Source: Betaproteobacteria bacterium (GTDB lineage Bacteria; Pseudomonadota; Gammaproteobacteria; Burkholderiales; SG8-41). From it: DNA of 6,932 bases. Below are positions 5,777 through 6,932 of the stretch, in pieces. The notes below the pieces were generated by a model. The model was not told the DNA's origin and searched no databases. It saw only the letters and a list, made by a program, of their open reading frames with translations. A program made the translations under genes and the position numbers. Positions within the stretch are counted from its first letter, which is position 1. Each line of letters starts with the position of its first letter. Location: NCBI GenBank assembly GCA_025356695.1, contig JANXSE010000345.1:1-6932 (forward strand), written 5' to 3'.

Positions 5777-6373
5777 TCAGCAGCCGCAATAGGCGGCGTC
5801 TTCGGTAATCACCAGATCGATACTGCGATCGCGTTCGGAGAGCGGTATCTGCGCGCGCAGTTGCAGTGAATACGCGGCGGCGACCAGCGGCGGGCGTTGT
5901 TCGAAGCGGCCGATCAGGCGGTCGTAAAAACCGCCGCCGTAGCCCAGCCGTTCGGCGCGCGGCGTGAAGGCAACGCCGGGAACCAGTACGAAATCGATGT
6001 CGTTCAAAGCCACCGGCGGGCAACTGCTGCGCGGCTCGCGGATACCCCACACGCCGGCCACCACGTCGTTCACTGTATCCGCAACCGCGTGAATGGCGAG
6101 TGTTTTGGTGGCGCGATCAACGCGCGGCAGGCACAGTTGTTTGCCCGTTGCGGCAGCGTTTTCGAGCAGCGCCGCAGTGATGAATTCGCTGTCGAAGGTG
6201 AGATAGGCCAGCACGAAGCGCGCGTTTTTCCACGCGTCGAGTGCGAGTATTTGTTGCGTAATGCAGGCGCTGGCAGCGGCGCGCGCCTCGGCACTCAAGG
6301 CATCGCGGGCGGCGAGTATCTCGCGGCGCAGAGCGGCCTTCGCTGACGCGTCGGAGTCTAGTTGCCCAGCCAC
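5777..6373 (-). CDS. fthC: 5-formyltetrahydrofolate cyclo-ligase (5,10-methenyl-THF synthetase)
   Basis: The enzyme uses ATP to convert 5-formyltetrahydrofolate to 5,10-methenyltetrahydrofolate in the cytoplasm, returning a stored folate to the one-carbon pool. The 198-residue length fits the family (roughly 180-210). Evidence in order: the N-terminal basic helix KAALRREILAARDALS (12-27), AYLTFDSEF (56-64), GVWGIREP (107-114), LVPGVAFTPRAERLGYGGGF (130-149) followed by YDR, the hallmark ATP/folate-binding segment, and IDLVITE (185-191) near the end. The start is GTG at 6373-6371, overlapping the tolC 3' end by 16 bases. No ATG occurs before the conserved N-terminal helix and no strong ribosome-binding site is visible, so translation may be coupled to tolC. 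It is a housekeeping gene, apparently unrelated to the sugar genes downstream. Confidence 0.95.
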   Translation of the reverse strand: MAGQLDSDASAKAALRREILAARDALSAEARAAASACITQQILALDAWKNARFVLAYLTFDSEFITAALLENAAATGKQLCLPRVDRATKTLAIHAVADTVNDVVAGVWGIREPRSSCPPVALNDIDFVLVPGVAFTPRAERLGYGGGFYDRLIGRFEQRPPLVAAAYSLQLRAQIPLSERDRSIDLVITEDAAYCGC

Positions 6374-6932
6374 TGGTTGACGTAAGCCATGTCGGCTTCG
6401 GCGAGCGTGCCGGCTGCCGCCTTCAGCTTCAGTACATTGATCGCATAGCCGTAGATGGCCTGCGCGTAATCGCGGCGGGTTGAAATCAGCTGCTGCTGCG
6501 CGTTGAGCACATCAACCTGGGTTCTGACGCCGACTTCCTGTCCGAGCTTGGTTGAATCGAGCGAGCTTTGCGACGAGATCAGCGCGGCGTCGAGCGCCTT
6601 GATTTGCGCCACACCGCTGGTCACACCAAGAAACGCCGCGCGCGCGGTTTGCGCGACCGTGCGCCGTGCGTTTTCCAGATCCTGGCGCGCTTTTTCCTGA
6701 TTGGCGAGGGCTTCGCGCACTTTTGAATTGACCAGCCCGCCCTGATAAATCGGCACTGCAATCTGCAAACCGATATAGCGTGTTGTACTGTCGAAGCCGA
6801 CGCCGCCCTGGATGCCCGCGCCCTGCGCGGCATCGGCATAACTGGCGACAGCGTCGAGCGTCGGCAGATGACCGCTGCGGTTCTTCGACACTTCCTGCGC
6901 CGCCACGTCGAGCGTCATTTGCGCAACCTTGA
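6358..6932 (-). CDS. tolC: TolC-family outer-membrane efflux/secretion protein, C-terminal part
   Basis: The reading frame enters from the right edge, so the signal peptide and first half are missing; 190 codons to the TAG at 6360-6358 are visible. The segment starts KVAQMTLDVAAQEVSKNRSG and continues with HLPTLD, then LQIAVPIYQGGLVNSKVREA (numbered from the visible part, about 55-74). A long heptad-rich stretch follows, with QEVGVRTQVDVLNAQQQL and LKAAAGTL near the end. This is the second structural repeat of a TolC protomer: outer-membrane beta strands followed by periplasmic alpha-barrel helices. Such proteins trimerise into the exit duct for type I secretion or RND/MFS efflux pumps. The visible sequence cannot tell which inner-membrane partner it serves. 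Its stop lies inside the start of the cyclo-ligase gene. Confidence 0.92.
   Translation of the reverse strand, partial: KVAQMTLDVAAQEVSKNRSGHLPTLDAVASYADAAQGAGIQGGVGFDSTTRYIGLQIAVPIYQGGLVNSKVREALANQEKARQDLENARRTVAQTARAAFLGVTSGVAQIKALDAALISSQSSLDSTKLGQEVGVRTQVDVLNAQQQLISTRRDYAQAIYGYAINVLKLKAAAGTLAEADMAYVNQWLGN

Noticed and set aside
5777..5800. TTGCGG near the fthC end as a -35 box for the TATAAT
   Set aside because: The spacing to the -10 box is about 29 bases, far beyond the 16-19 expected.

Overview
The window is G+C-rich, densely packed bacterial DNA with every supported gene on the minus strand, so transcription runs from high to low coordinates. A TolC-type outer-membrane efflux/secretion protein and LPS-type sugar genes point to a Gram-negative bacterium. 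The style of the TolC and 5-formyl-THF cyclo-ligase proteins suggests a proteobacterium, probably betaproteobacterial; that placement is inference.

Layout in transcription order. (1) 6932-6358: C-terminal part of a TolC-family protein, entering from the right edge. (2) 6373-5777: 5-formyltetrahydrofolate cyclo-ligase, starting at GTG and overlapping the tolC end by 16 bases. (3) 5776-5714: a 63-base gap, the only real intergenic space, holding a consensus TATAAT. (4) 5713-4724: GDP-L-fucose synthase with a complete catalytic set. (5) 4731-4270: a small helical protein of unknown function. (6) 4263-3010: a TylC3/NovU-type sugar C-methyltransferase. (7) 3003-1411: a 530-residue fusion of an FkbM-type and a class I (type 11) methyltransferase. 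(8) 1407-514: a short GDP-mannose-4,6-dehydratase-like SDR whose catalytic residues are altered. (9) 514-1: N-terminal 171 residues of a heptosyltransferase-like (GT9) glycosyltransferase, leaving at the left edge. Genes 4 to 9 are separated by -8 to +6 bases and look like one operon.

Together genes 4 to 9 look like part of a surface-polysaccharide (O-antigen or capsule) cluster that makes, methylates and transfers a modified GDP-linked 6-deoxyhexose. A C-methyltransferase beside a GDP-4-keto-6-deoxyhexose epimerase/reductase raises the possibility of a branched 3-C-methyl-6-deoxy sugar, of which Coxiella virenose is a known example. No canonical GDP-mannose 4,6-dehydratase is visible, so that step must be encoded outside the window unless the altered SDR performs it. 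I see no RNA genes, mobile elements, CRISPR arrays or clear terminators, and no stretch above 300 bases lacks a gene.
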